NCBI GenBank assembly: GCA_964435475.1 | Contig: CAYSZB010000025.1 | Location: 1-31,292 of the forward strand | Direction: 5' to 3' | Origin: CAYSZB01 sp964435475 | GTDB lineage: Bacteria; Chloroflexota; Anaerolineae; Anaerolineales; Anaerolineaceae | Length of the DNA stretch: 31,292 bases | In this document: in pieces, positions 6,730-14,771 of the stretch | Position numbering within the stretch: position 1 is the first letter of the stretch | Layout of the letters: the number at the start of each line of letters is the position of its first letter | The notes under the pieces: model-generated | Seen by the model: only the letters and a program-made list of their open reading frames with translations | Databases searched by the model: none | Told to the model about the DNA's origin: nothing | Translations under genes and position numbers: made by a program

Positions 6730-9252
6730 TCACATGCAGTGCGATTCACGGGCAATGATCTCATCCTGCAGTTCTTTACCAATGCTGGTGAAGTAGGCAT
6801 TATATCCGGTCACTCTGACCAGGAGGTGCTTGTAATCCTCTGGATGAGCCTGGGCATCCTTGAGCATTGCGGCATCTAGGATGTTAATCTGTAGTGCCGT
6901 GCCGCCGTTCTCGGTATATCCCCGAAGGAATGCACGGAACTTGGCTTTGTGTTCCGGGTCACGCAGCAGTGAGGGGCTGAAGGTCATGGTATGTGAAGCA
7001 CCATTGGGCAGCAAATTTACATACTCTCCCCAGGTGCTGGGTGAGGGTTCTGAGCGACCTCCCAGTGCCTTGCCTACTGAGTTGACATTGGCAGTGGGAC
7101 CATTGATGTCAACCCCGTTGACAGGGCAGATGGCATTCGAAAGGAACTGGCCTTTCTTGCGTCCATCCGGGCTTGCCGGCAGGACGTCAGAATCTGCTAT
7201 CCAATAGTTCCAACTGAGCATGCCTGGTCTGAATTGGCGGTTGGTAACCTTGGTTGTGAACTTCCAGGTCAGATCTGTCCAGGCTTGCATGACCTTATAT
7301 GCCATGGCATCCGCATCATCATCGTCCTGGCCGTATTTTGGGGCTCTATTACGGGCAATTGCCTGGAGTTTCTCATATCCCTGCCAGTTGGCTTTTAATG
7401 CATCGATCAACTCCTGCATGGTGCAGATCTTCTTGTCAAAAACCAGGTATTTGATGGCCAACAGCGAGTCTACGGTTGTGGCATACGTGACCGCCTCGAT
7501 AGTGACAAAATTGAGTTCCGGACCTCCCTGGGTAACGTCCAGGGCTTTATCAATGCAACCCCTGACAAGGCATGACAGGTAAGGCGTGGGAGAAAAGGTG
7601 GATCGCAGTGTTTCTGTTCGCTCGTAGATGCCAACGATATGCTGGATGATGAATTCCGTCTGGCTTAAGTATGCCTGCCAGAATTGATCCCAATCAGTAA
7701 ATTTGGTCGGATCACCGGCGTTTGGGCCGATCCTGGCAGGAGTTTCGGTCTTGCCTGTCATTGGGTCGGTGTAAGGTAGCATATGGAAGCCATTGGTTAA
7801 TGCAAATTCAACTGCTTTTAGCAGGTTCAGGTTCGTATCCACAGTACCTGAGCGGTCATTGCCAACCATGGTGTTTTCAAGGCAACCTACTGGCGCGTAT
7901 TCATGAACATTCTGGGCATTGATAAATTGCTGAACACCCGATTTTTCTGCCTGGAGCATCATCCCGGCCATTGATCTTTCGTCAAAATTCAACAAGAAAG
8001 GTGCACCCTGGCTATCGGCGATCATGTCCACCACTTTGGTCAGCAATTTGTCTGGTGTGTTTCGATGTAGACGAACGTTAGGCTTTGGTTCAAGGATGGG
8101 TGACATCTCATCGATCACTTCCAGGACTGCATAGGTCAGGTCATTGGTCATGTCCATGCCATCAGCCCCTAGCCCGCCCAATGTGATCAGTTGACCATAA
8201 CCTGCAGTAATACCCTGGTTGCCACCTGTACGGATCATAAAATCATAAGCTGTGTTGGCATGGACCCAGAAACATTTCAATATCTCCTTGCCAAATTCCC
8301 GGTCCATTCCCTCATTAATTGAGTGTTCCCAGAAAGGATACAAGAATTGGTCAAATCGACCAAATGATGTGCCCGGACCGGGGTAGTTTTCATCACTCAT
8401 GACCAGCATGTGGGTAATCCATAAAGATTGAATTGCTTCCCAGAAGTTCCTGGCTGGTTCCCATGGCACACGCTGCAGGTTTTCTGCCATTTGGAGCAGT
8501 TCATTTTTCCGTGCAATGTCATCTTCATGCGCTGCCAATCTTGAACAGAGTTCGCTGTACTTTTCAGCCAGTTCTTTGGGTAAAAATGTGGCTGTCAACA
8601 TGGCTCTTAATTGCGCACCTTTTTTCCCTGATCTTTCCGAGGGTGTAAGACTTTTTAACCTTTCTTGGATTTGCTCATGGATGCCCTTGAATCCATAATT
8701 TAGCACCATGGCATAATCGGGGATCAAGTGTCCACTGGTGCTGCCGACATTGCCAAAGCCATGGGCGTGAAAATCCAGGATAGCCTGGCGGACACCTGCT
8801 TTTCCCTCAACCATGGCGAGATATTCTTTCGCCTGTGCTTCTTCCAGGCAGGTGGAGGTGATCACATTGAATCGTGCACCCGCAAGCAGATCCCCAGGAA
8901 GGATCTCCTGGGGAAGGTAATTTACCATTACTTCTTTTAGGAACCATGCCTTTCGCTCAGCGATTGACCATTTCCAGAATTCCGGGTGAAGGGTGACCTG
9001 CCGTGCAGTCTGAATAAAGGCTCCTCTAAATGTCGGGAAAAAAGTGTAAGTTTCAGGGACAATATAGAAACTGAACTCTTCGTATTGAAAATCCCATGAT
9101 GTGCCGGATGACCATGATGTAGCTTCGTTATTCCACTTGCGGTTGACACCCTGAAAATAGTAATCACGAAGCCATTGAATCCGGGCAGAAAGCTGCCCAG
9201 TTTTTTTAATCGGGTATTTGGTTTCTTTTTCTGTTGCTGTCAGGGTATCCAT
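6730..9252 (-). CDS. Glycyl radical enzyme, PFL-like family, substrate unknown
   Basis: An 840-residue glycyl radical enzyme. The C-terminal radical loop is Arg-Val-Thr-Gly-Tyr-Asn-Ala-Tyr-Phe with the radical on Gly816. The active-site cysteine is Cys457 in VGCLEN. Glu459 occupies the second position after it, as in GCVE of diol dehydratase, choline lyase and 4-hydroxyphenylacetate decarboxylase, unlike the Cys-Cys of pyruvate formate-lyase. This argues for an eliminase, dehydratase or decarboxylase rather than a formate-lyase. The first 130 residues (SWDFQYEEF, FPTFRGAFIQTAR, NYLPQEILPGDLLAG) differ from the usual TERA...YKET opening, and I cannot assign a subfamily. There is no small-subunit gene alongside, unlike benzylsuccinate synthase or HpdBC. 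AGGAG lies 8 bases before the ATG. It is the first gene of a four-gene set. Confidence 0.95.
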   Translation of the reverse strand: MDTLTATEKETKYPIKKTGQLSARIQWLRDYYFQGVNRKWNNEATSWSSGTSWDFQYEEFSFYIVPETYTFFPTFRGAFIQTARQVTLHPEFWKWSIAERKAWFLKEVMVNYLPQEILPGDLLAGARFNVITSTCLEEAQAKEYLAMVEGKAGVRQAILDFHAHGFGNVGSTSGHLIPDYAMVLNYGFKGIHEQIQERLKSLTPSERSGKKGAQLRAMLTATFLPKELAEKYSELCSRLAAHEDDIARKNELLQMAENLQRVPWEPARNFWEAIQSLWITHMLVMSDENYPGPGTSFGRFDQFLYPFWEHSINEGMDREFGKEILKCFWVHANTAYDFMIRTGGNQGITAGYGQLITLGGLGADGMDMTNDLTYAVLEVIDEMSPILEPKPNVRLHRNTPDKLLTKVVDMIADSQGAPFLLNFDERSMAGMMLQAEKSGVQQFINAQNVHEYAPVGCLENTMVGNDRSGTVDTNLNLLKAVEFALTNGFHMLPYTDPMTGKTETPARIGPNAGDPTKFTDWDQFWQAYLSQTEFIIQHIVGIYERTETLRSTFSPTPYLSCLVRGCIDKALDVTQGGPELNFVTIEAVTYATTVDSLLAIKYLVFDKKICTMQELIDALKANWQGYEKLQAIARNRAPKYGQDDDDADAMAYKVMQAWTDLTWKFTTKVTNRQFRPGMLSWNYWIADSDVLPASPDGRKKGQFLSNAICPVNGVDINGPTANVNSVGKALGGRSEPSPSTWGEYVNLLPNGASHTMTFSPSLLRDPEHKAKFRAFLRGYTENGGTALQINILDAAMLKDAQAHPEDYKHLLVRVTGYNAYFTSIGKELQDEIIARESHCM

Positions 9253-9288
9253 AGAATTATCTCCTCTTTCTCAACCGCTCGTAAAATT

Positions 9289-9294
9289 ATTATA
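9289..9294 (-). promoter_or_regulatory. Possible -10 element for the glycyl radical operon
   Basis: TATAAT on the minus strand, about 36 bases before the start codon at 9252, inside the 141-base divergent gap. No good -35 is found at 16-18 bases, so a regulator or another sigma factor may be involved. Weak call. Confidence 0.35.
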
Positions 9295-9393
9295 TTACAA
9301 TAGTAGGGTTGAAAGTTTTGATTAGCAATTGATGACTGGGTGATTTCAGGTTGATCCCTGGCAAATTAACGAGAAAGAAGAGCTGATTATTTT

Positions 9394-9867
9394 ATGAGAA
9401 CTTATCTACTTGATCCGGACAAACTTAAGAAGACCAAGAAAAGTATTTACCTCCTGTATGGTATCTCCGCCCTCGTTATGGTGGCTATCATAATCTGGTT
9501 AAGTTGGGAAAAAATCATGGCTAAAGACCTTTTAAGCATCCTGGTAATCCCCCTGATGCTTGGATTATTTCTCTATTCTGCTGTCCGGGCGATAAGACAA
9601 CGGGAAGCGTTCTGGAAGTTTTACGAATTATCAATTGACCAGGATACTCTGACCCAAAAACAACCCAACTTTCCAGAATTACACATAGGAAAAGATGAAG
9701 TCATCAGCCTGAAGGAAGAAAAATTTGGGTTGGTCGTTTCAACAGAAAAATACAGTAATTTGCTGGGAATAACTAGGAACTTGAGAGAGGAAGACTACCA
9801 GGAAGTAAAGGAATTATTAAACACCTGGGTTAATGCCAACAAAAGCCAATCACTTGAGAGTGATTGA
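9394..9867 (+). CDS. Small membrane protein with two N-terminal helices
   Basis: A 157-residue protein with a basic N-terminus, two predicted membrane helices (about 18-38 and 46-64) and a soluble C-terminal domain of about 90 residues. That domain is rich in short strands (ELSIDQDTLTQKQ, HIGKDEVISLKEEKFGLVVS) and ends in a helix. This layout resembles bacterial proteins with a PH-like domain on a two-helix anchor, but I cannot name the family. It stands alone: divergent from the glycyl radical operon and convergent with the GNAT gene, with only 9 bases between stop codons. A GAAAGAAGAG stretch about 11 bases before the ATG may be the ribosome-binding site. Function unknown. Confidence 0.75.
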   Translation: MRTYLLDPDKLKKTKKSIYLLYGISALVMVAIIIWLSWEKIMAKDLLSILVIPLMLGLFLYSAVRAIRQREAFWKFYELSIDQDTLTQKQPNFPELHIGKDEVISLKEEKFGLVVSTEKYSNLLGITRNLREEDYQEVKELLNTWVNANKSQSLESD

Positions 9868-9882
9868 TCATAACCATCAATC
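9862..9882. other. Small hairpin spanning two convergent stop codons
   Basis: GATTGAT and ATCAATC form a 7-bp perfect stem with a 7-base loop. It covers the ends of both the membrane protein gene (stop at 9867) and the GNAT gene (stop at 9877). There is no T-run, so it is not a standard terminator, although it is the only structure in the junction. Confidence 0.3.
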
Positions 9883-10419
9883 TGAACTGGAAAATAATTT
9901 CAGCATTTTCCAGGCAGGCTCTTTAACTGTCTGCCAATTGCCATTTTGATCCTGGTAGTTCCAGACTCCCGGATCGGAACCGATTACCCTGTAGCCTGAC
10001 CTTTCATAAAGACGCCGTGCCTTTATGTTGTTACGGGCAACATTCAGGCGGATAGAGCTAAAGCCCCTGTTTTTTAGGTCTTCTTCTACAAACCGTATCA
10101 CTGAAGATCCCAGGCCCTGGTTGCGATAAGCTGGTTTAATGCGGAAAGAGAAGAGATAAGCGCGGTGAATCCCATCAGCTATTTCTTTGTTCTGGCTAAG
10201 CAGAAGAATAAAGACCTGTCCAACCAGGAGGGACTTGTCATCTTCTACCACCCAGATTAATAAATTGCCGTTCTGCATGGAGCGAAAATTTTGCGCATAG
10301 ACGTTGCGAAAATGGGTATATTCCCCTTCCCACTCCAATGCCGGAAGATCCGATTCAACCATGGAACGGATCACAAATTGCTTGCCATTAACCTGGATAT
10401 GATGAGGGTCGCTATTCAT
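9877..10419 (-). CDS. GNAT family N-acetyltransferase
   Basis: A 180-residue single-domain GNAT. The acetyl-CoA loop is Arg-Asn-Gln-Gly-Leu-Gly-Ser in AYRNQGLGSSVIRF. Then comes the usual VARNNIKARRLYERSGYRVIG block (strand, Asn, helix with Arg-Leu-Tyr, Gly-Tyr), as in RimI-like and small-molecule acetyltransferases. The acceptor is unknown. It follows the DHH-CBS-nucleotidyltransferase gene by 23 bases on the same strand and is probably the last gene of that transcript. There is no clear Shine-Dalgarno before the ATG. It is unrelated in length and layout to the two-domain GNAT at 867. Confidence 0.88.
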   Translation of the reverse strand: MNSDPHHIQVNGKQFVIRSMVESDLPALEWEGEYTHFRNVYAQNFRSMQNGNLLIWVVEDDKSLLVGQVFILLLSQNKEIADGIHRAYLFSFRIKPAYRNQGLGSSVIRFVEEDLKNRGFSSIRLNVARNNIKARRLYERSGYRVIGSDPGVWNYQDQNGNWQTVKEPAWKMLKLFSSSD

Positions 10420-10442
10420 ATTTGATTTATGGGAAGATCATC

Positions 10443-13106
10443 TCACTGTTGTGACCCGGCCTTGATCAAATGGTCCAGGTAGGCTGTTTCTTCTTCTTTA
10501 GATTGGACTTTGCCATCCAACCAGGCATCCCTTAGCAAGCCGAGAAGTTCTGCATAATAAGGGGATGCAGGCAAACCAAGCGCACTCAAGTCATGACCGT
10601 TGGTATAAGGTTTGATCTTTGACCATTTCGTAATGTAGTTGAGTAAGGTCACCTTTTGATCTTCGGAATCAATGAGTGTATACGCTGCAAACAAAACAAT
10701 CCGGGAAAAGGATGAGAGGTGCCTGGTAATCTGGCTGGGAGGTTGGTTTGACAGGCTGGAAACATCATTCAGCAGTTGGTTGACCAGCACAACATCTGTG
10801 CTGATTCTTTGATTTATATTCAAACGCTCAGAAATGGCAGACATCTGGTTTGGACCAGCGTCCAGGAGTAAAAAGATCAATCCTAAGACCTGCCTGATCG
10901 ACAGGCGCTCAATGGGATTCTTGATCTCCCAACCGGTGGGATCTGGCAATTTGTTCAGCAGGCTGAACCGCTGTTTTGTCAATTTGTTCCAGGATAGATC
11001 GGGGTGGATCGCCTGTAAAACGTCCAATTCATTGAGCCGGTCAAACATTTGAGCCACCCGTTCTTCAAGAAGCATCAGCTCGATCTCATGAAGTAACCTG
11101 ATACCGGAAGTCTCATTCAACAAATGCAGACTTTCAAGCATTAACGACAAGGTTCGCTCTTCGATCTTAAATTCAAAGCGTTGTTCAAAGCGAACTGCCC
11201 TCAGTAATCTGGTGGCATCATCCACGAACGAAAGTGCATGCAGCACGCGGATCTTTTTATCGTTGAGGTCAATTAATCCACCCCAGAAGTCCGATATTTT
11301 CCCGAAATGTTCACCATCCAGGCGTAAGGCGAGTGTGTTGATCGTAAAGTCACGCCTGTGCAAGTCCATCTTGATGCTGCTACTTTCCACTGTTGGCAGG
11401 GCAGCTGGATGGTCATAGAACTCAGTGCGGGCAGTGATCAGGTCAAGGTGGTCTGGCAACTCTGCAGGGTCCAGGTGATTGACGGGATCAATTTTCTTTG
11501 CGATAAGGTTCTTGTCATCCGCCAGGTGCCATTTGGCGGTTCCGAACCTTTCATGACTGACATAACGCCCTCCCAGTGACTTGACCAGGGCTTTCGCAAA
11601 AAAGATGGCATCTCCCTCGACAACGATGTCAAAATCGACACTGTTCCTGCCCAGCAGAAGGTCGCGCACAAAACCACCGACGATGTAGATCGGGGTATTT
11701 AACTGGTCTGCTAGTTTTGCCAGGCTCTGCAGTAACTCGTAGCGGGTGGGTGGAACGGCTTTGCGCAATTTCTGTGCAATTGATTTCTGAGTGGGCTGAA
11801 GTTTGGGGTTTGAGCGGGCTTTGATCAGGTCTGTGCGGGTAGCAATACCAACGATTTCATTGCTCTGAGAGTCAACCACAGGAACCTGCCCCCAGCCGCT
11901 GGTTGCCATCACCCTGGCAAGGGTCTCAAGCGTGTCATCCGGACGCACGCTTATGTTGCCGGCATCCATCAAACTTGAGGCTGTCATGGATAGCTTATGG
12001 GTCAGAGCTCGATCCACGGTGCGGCGGTTGAGCAGCCCGACAATTGAACCGTTAACCACAACCGGGTAACCTTCAAAGCCATAGCGTTGCATTAACCGGG
12101 CAATTTCATCCACCCGGGTATCCGGTGTCAGGATCAGCGGGTTTTTTGACATGATATGGCGTACACACAGGAGAGGCTTGATATTTTCTTTGATCTTCTC
12201 TACCATCTCGTGATACTTTTGGTCAAGAAGAGCCTGGAATTCACCAGCATCTAATTTACCCTCAGGTCTGACAAGGGCGGAAGCAGCCCGGGTATGCCCA
12301 CCGCCACCAAAGAAACGGGCAACTTTTGCCACATCGATTGCATCGGTTGTGGCGCGGGCAACAATGCGGATGCCTTGTTTGGTTAAGACCATCAGGAAAA
12401 GTGCATCAGGATCGAGAAAATCACGCAACTTATGAGCCACACTGGAAATTTCATCATTGATGTCCAGTGCATTGGCTTTGGCAGTTATCACTGTCTGGTT
12501 CTCATTGAGATGGGTCTCTAGGTTTTTCATTACCCTGTCATACAGCACCTGCTGGATTGAGGTGAGTGGTGGGTTGAGATGGTCGGCAACGATCCTGAGG
12601 TCGGCTCCGTTCTCCAACAGGTAGGCTGCCGCACATAGATCGCGGGCAGTGGTTGTTGAGTACGAGAGCGAACCAGTGTCTTCATATATTCCCAAAAGCA
12701 GCAGGGTCGCCTGGATGGGTTTCATGGGATTATTTGCCGATTTAATTTTCTCAACCAGGAGGGTTGTGCATGCACCTGTGCGGCTGATCTCGACTGACCA
12801 ATTGTCGGAGACACCTTCTTTCCTGGGGTGATGATCTATAACATTCACCAGGGTGTCTGCGGTCATTCCTTTTAAAGTTATGAGCGATTGGGTGTCGACC
12901 AGGGTGACATGCGTTATGGGTTCTTTGGGTAGTGAATAGTATTGTGAAAACCCCAACTCTTCCAGGTGGGCACGGACAAATTCTGCGGCATTGCGATTGA
13001 TATTGCGTGGAAGAAGGGCCAACGCTTCAGGATCCACAAGGTGAGCCCCGAGCAGGGAAGCGATTGCATCCAGGTCTGCCTGTTCATGTGTTAAGATGAG
13101 TCTCAT
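10443..13106 (-). CDS. DHH phosphoesterase-CBS-tRNA nucleotidyltransferase fusion
   Basis: An 887-residue three-part protein. Residues 1 to about 310 are a DHH/DHHA1 phosphoesterase: His7/Asp11/Asp13 (HEQADLDA), Asp71 and Asp91-His92-His93, then the DHHA1 GGGGH motif. About 313-435 is a pair of CBS domains (IMSKNPLILTPD...; SSLMDAGNISVRPDD...). About 465-887 is a class II poly(A) polymerase/CCA-adding head (GGFVRDLLLGR, DFDIVVEGD) with its RNA-binding helical tail. This order is known in Thermotogota, Aquificota, deltaproteobacterial and Chloroflexota lineages, where the enzyme adds A, C or CCA to tRNA 3' ends and the DHH part may act as a nuclease (established family knowledge). AAAGGT precedes the ATG. 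The gene lies 17 bases after the beta-lactamase-fold gene. Confidence 0.93.
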   Translation of the reverse strand: MRLILTHEQADLDAIASLLGAHLVDPEALALLPRNINRNAAEFVRAHLEELGFSQYYSLPKEPITHVTLVDTQSLITLKGMTADTLVNVIDHHPRKEGVSDNWSVEISRTGACTTLLVEKIKSANNPMKPIQATLLLLGIYEDTGSLSYSTTTARDLCAAAYLLENGADLRIVADHLNPPLTSIQQVLYDRVMKNLETHLNENQTVITAKANALDINDEISSVAHKLRDFLDPDALFLMVLTKQGIRIVARATTDAIDVAKVARFFGGGGHTRAASALVRPEGKLDAGEFQALLDQKYHEMVEKIKENIKPLLCVRHIMSKNPLILTPDTRVDEIARLMQRYGFEGYPVVVNGSIVGLLNRRTVDRALTHKLSMTASSLMDAGNISVRPDDTLETLARVMATSGWGQVPVVDSQSNEIVGIATRTDLIKARSNPKLQPTQKSIAQKLRKAVPPTRYELLQSLAKLADQLNTPIYIVGGFVRDLLLGRNSVDFDIVVEGDAIFFAKALVKSLGGRYVSHERFGTAKWHLADDKNLIAKKIDPVNHLDPAELPDHLDLITARTEFYDHPAALPTVESSSIKMDLHRRDFTINTLALRLDGEHFGKISDFWGGLIDLNDKKIRVLHALSFVDDATRLLRAVRFEQRFEFKIEERTLSLMLESLHLLNETSGIRLLHEIELMLLEERVAQMFDRLNELDVLQAIHPDLSWNKLTKQRFSLLNKLPDPTGWEIKNPIERLSIRQVLGLIFLLLDAGPNQMSAISERLNINQRISTDVVLVNQLLNDVSSLSNQPPSQITRHLSSFSRIVLFAAYTLIDSEDQKVTLLNYITKWSKIKPYTNGHDLSALGLPASPYYAELLGLLRDAWLDGKVQSKEEETAYLDHLIKAGSQQ

Positions 13107-13123
13107 TTAACTACCTTTTGGCC

Positions 13124-14623
13124 TTACTCTATCCACCAGTAAGCCTGGTCTTCAATATTAAATGCATTATAAATTGTTTGCGACAACCTGGCAAAGAGCC
13201 AGTTGCCTTCGTAGAAGACCAGTTGATCGGGTGAGTAAATGGAGATCACCAAAACGAAGTTTCCGCCGGGAGTATAAATGATGCCGGCATCACTCATTGA
13301 ATGGAGTAGGCCATCCAATTCTGATGTCCAGCCGTGTTTATGGGCGATCGTGGCTTTGGCAGGCATGCCTCCCTGGAAGAGTAAGCCGATGTAGTTACGC
13401 GAAAGAAGGTCGATGATATTCTGGCATTCCGTCTGTGTTAACTCAGTCCCAAATACGTTCGAAAATGATGTCGAAGATAAGTCAGCCTCGGCACAGGAAT
13501 AGACCTGGGCAAGCAGGTCGCCAATCTCAGAAGAAACGGTTTGATTATATACGTCAGGGTCAAGGAAGACATCCCGACGGGTATTTGCAGGGGTGGAAAA
13601 CAACTGTAGAACAGGCGCACCGGTATAAAAATAACCTGCCAGGAACGTGTTCTGGAGACCCAATGCCTGCATATCTGCGGTAACGACCAGGGGACCGCGA
13701 TCTTTATCGATATATCTGGACATCAGTGTGTCAGCCGGTGGGTTCTCAGAAAAGACGATCATCCGCTCTAGCAAGTCCTGAACATCAGGTGGTGTGGGTT
13801 CTGCTATGCGGGCTAGTGTGGAAACCATGATGGGGATTTTTATGGTGCTTGCAGCTGAAAAGGCAATATCCGGGGGAACTGCTTGATATTGTTGGTTCGC
13901 GAAATGCAGGTCCTGGTCTCCTGTTAAGTCATCCAGGTAGATCTCAACCAAACCGGAAAATTCTTGTGACCTGATTTCCTGGTTCAGGAAGGTCTCAAGG
14001 TTTACCGGGTTAAGCATTAAGGCATTTTGTTCTTCAACAGGGAGCTCCACCACCCGCTTATAAGGATCACTCAGAGCGGCACTTATTTTGTCAATGGCTC
14101 CAGAGACCTGTAGGGATGTTCCCGGGTTGCCTGGGTTGAAGTTGGTAGTTCCGGGTATCGGCAGAGGTGCAGTTGGTTGTTTATCATAGCGGGCACTAAC
14201 CTGGTCGGTTAAGAAAGCAGCTAGTTGTGTCGAGTCTAAACTTGATTTGAGTGGAATCTGCAGGTCGATCTTCGTAGAGCGGTTCCAGAGGTGGGCCCAG
14301 TAGCCCTTTTTCGAGAGAGACTGGTCAATATTCTTAAAAGTGGAAGAGACATCGACAGAATAACCCAACTCAAGCGGAGTGAACTGCATTCTTTGTCCCT
14401 TGTAACGCAACTCGACTGGACTGGAAAAGACTGCTTCCAGCCTGGACGCTGCTTCTTCCAAGGATAAATTTGATAGGGGAATGCCGTTGACCTTCAATCC
14501 TTCAGGAAGAATCGAGGATTGATCCCGGTAAGATCTCAAATCAGAGAGAAGAATTATGCAGGCAAGAAGTATAAAAACCAGGCTGGCTATGCCAGTGATG
14601 ATGCGAAAGGGTTTGTTGCTCAA
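13124..14623 (-). CDS. Membrane-anchored VanW-like/beta-lactamase-fold protein
   Basis: A 499-residue protein with a single N-terminal membrane helix (about 8-27). Next is a region with the PG_binding_4/VanW-like pattern (LPEGLKVNGIPLSNLSLEEA, about 39-58), and a C-terminal serine beta-lactamase/penicillin-recognising domain (about 220-499). The catalytic tetrad Ser259-Thr-Ile-Lys262 is intact. Ser292-Glu-Asn294 stands for SDN, and Lys429-His-Gly431 for KTG. No Omega-loop Glu typical of class A beta-lactamases is obvious, so a peptidoglycan peptidase or transpeptidase-like role is at least as likely as drug hydrolysis. It probably acts outside the membrane on the thin or atypical wall. AGAGGAG lies 8 bases before the ATG. 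It is the first gene of a three-gene set. Confidence 0.85.
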   Translation of the reverse strand: MSNKPFRIITGIASLVFILLACIILLSDLRSYRDQSSILPEGLKVNGIPLSNLSLEEAASRLEAVFSSPVELRYKGQRMQFTPLELGYSVDVSSTFKNIDQSLSKKGYWAHLWNRSTKIDLQIPLKSSLDSTQLAAFLTDQVSARYDKQPTAPLPIPGTTNFNPGNPGTSLQVSGAIDKISAALSDPYKRVVELPVEEQNALMLNPVNLETFLNQEIRSQEFSGLVEIYLDDLTGDQDLHFANQQYQAVPPDIAFSAASTIKIPIMVSTLARIAEPTPPDVQDLLERMIVFSENPPADTLMSRYIDKDRGPLVVTADMQALGLQNTFLAGYFYTGAPVLQLFSTPANTRRDVFLDPDVYNQTVSSEIGDLLAQVYSCAEADLSSTSFSNVFGTELTQTECQNIIDLLSRNYIGLLFQGGMPAKATIAHKHGWTSELDGLLHSMSDAGIIYTPGGNFVLVISIYSPDQLVFYEGNWLFARLSQTIYNAFNIEDQAYWWIE

Positions 14624-14645
14624 ATATGCTCCTCTGATCCCTTCT

Positions 14646-14651
14646 ATTCTA
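14646..14651 (-). promoter_or_regulatory. Possible -10 element for the beta-lactamase-fold operon
   Basis: TAGAAT on the minus strand, about 23 bases before the start codon at 14623. No convincing -35 is present at the right spacing. Weak call. Confidence 0.28.
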
Positions 14652-14701
14652 CCAGAAAGAGATTAATCTAAATCCTGTGGCTTAATTGCCAAATTGCCCT
14701 A

Positions 14702-14730
14702 TTGACTGATAAAATCCGTTGAGGTAAAAT
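14702..14730 (+). promoter_or_regulatory. SigA-type promoter of the S1-domain gene
   Basis: TTGACT (14702-14707), 17 bases, then TAAAAT (14725-14730): 5/6 matches at both boxes with ideal spacing. The expected leader is about 35 bases. Its -10 is identical to that of the EF-G-like gene promoter at 3892-3920. Confidence 0.75.
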
Positions 14731-14771
14731 ACAACTTTGTTAATACAACCATAGAGAGAAGTGAGTAATAG

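Noticed and set aside
13124..14623. Antibiotic-resistance beta-lactamase
   Set aside because: The SxxK motif is intact, but the other motifs differ and no Omega-loop Glu is visible. The extra VanW-like part and membrane anchor point to a wall-related role, so a resistance label would be unsupported.
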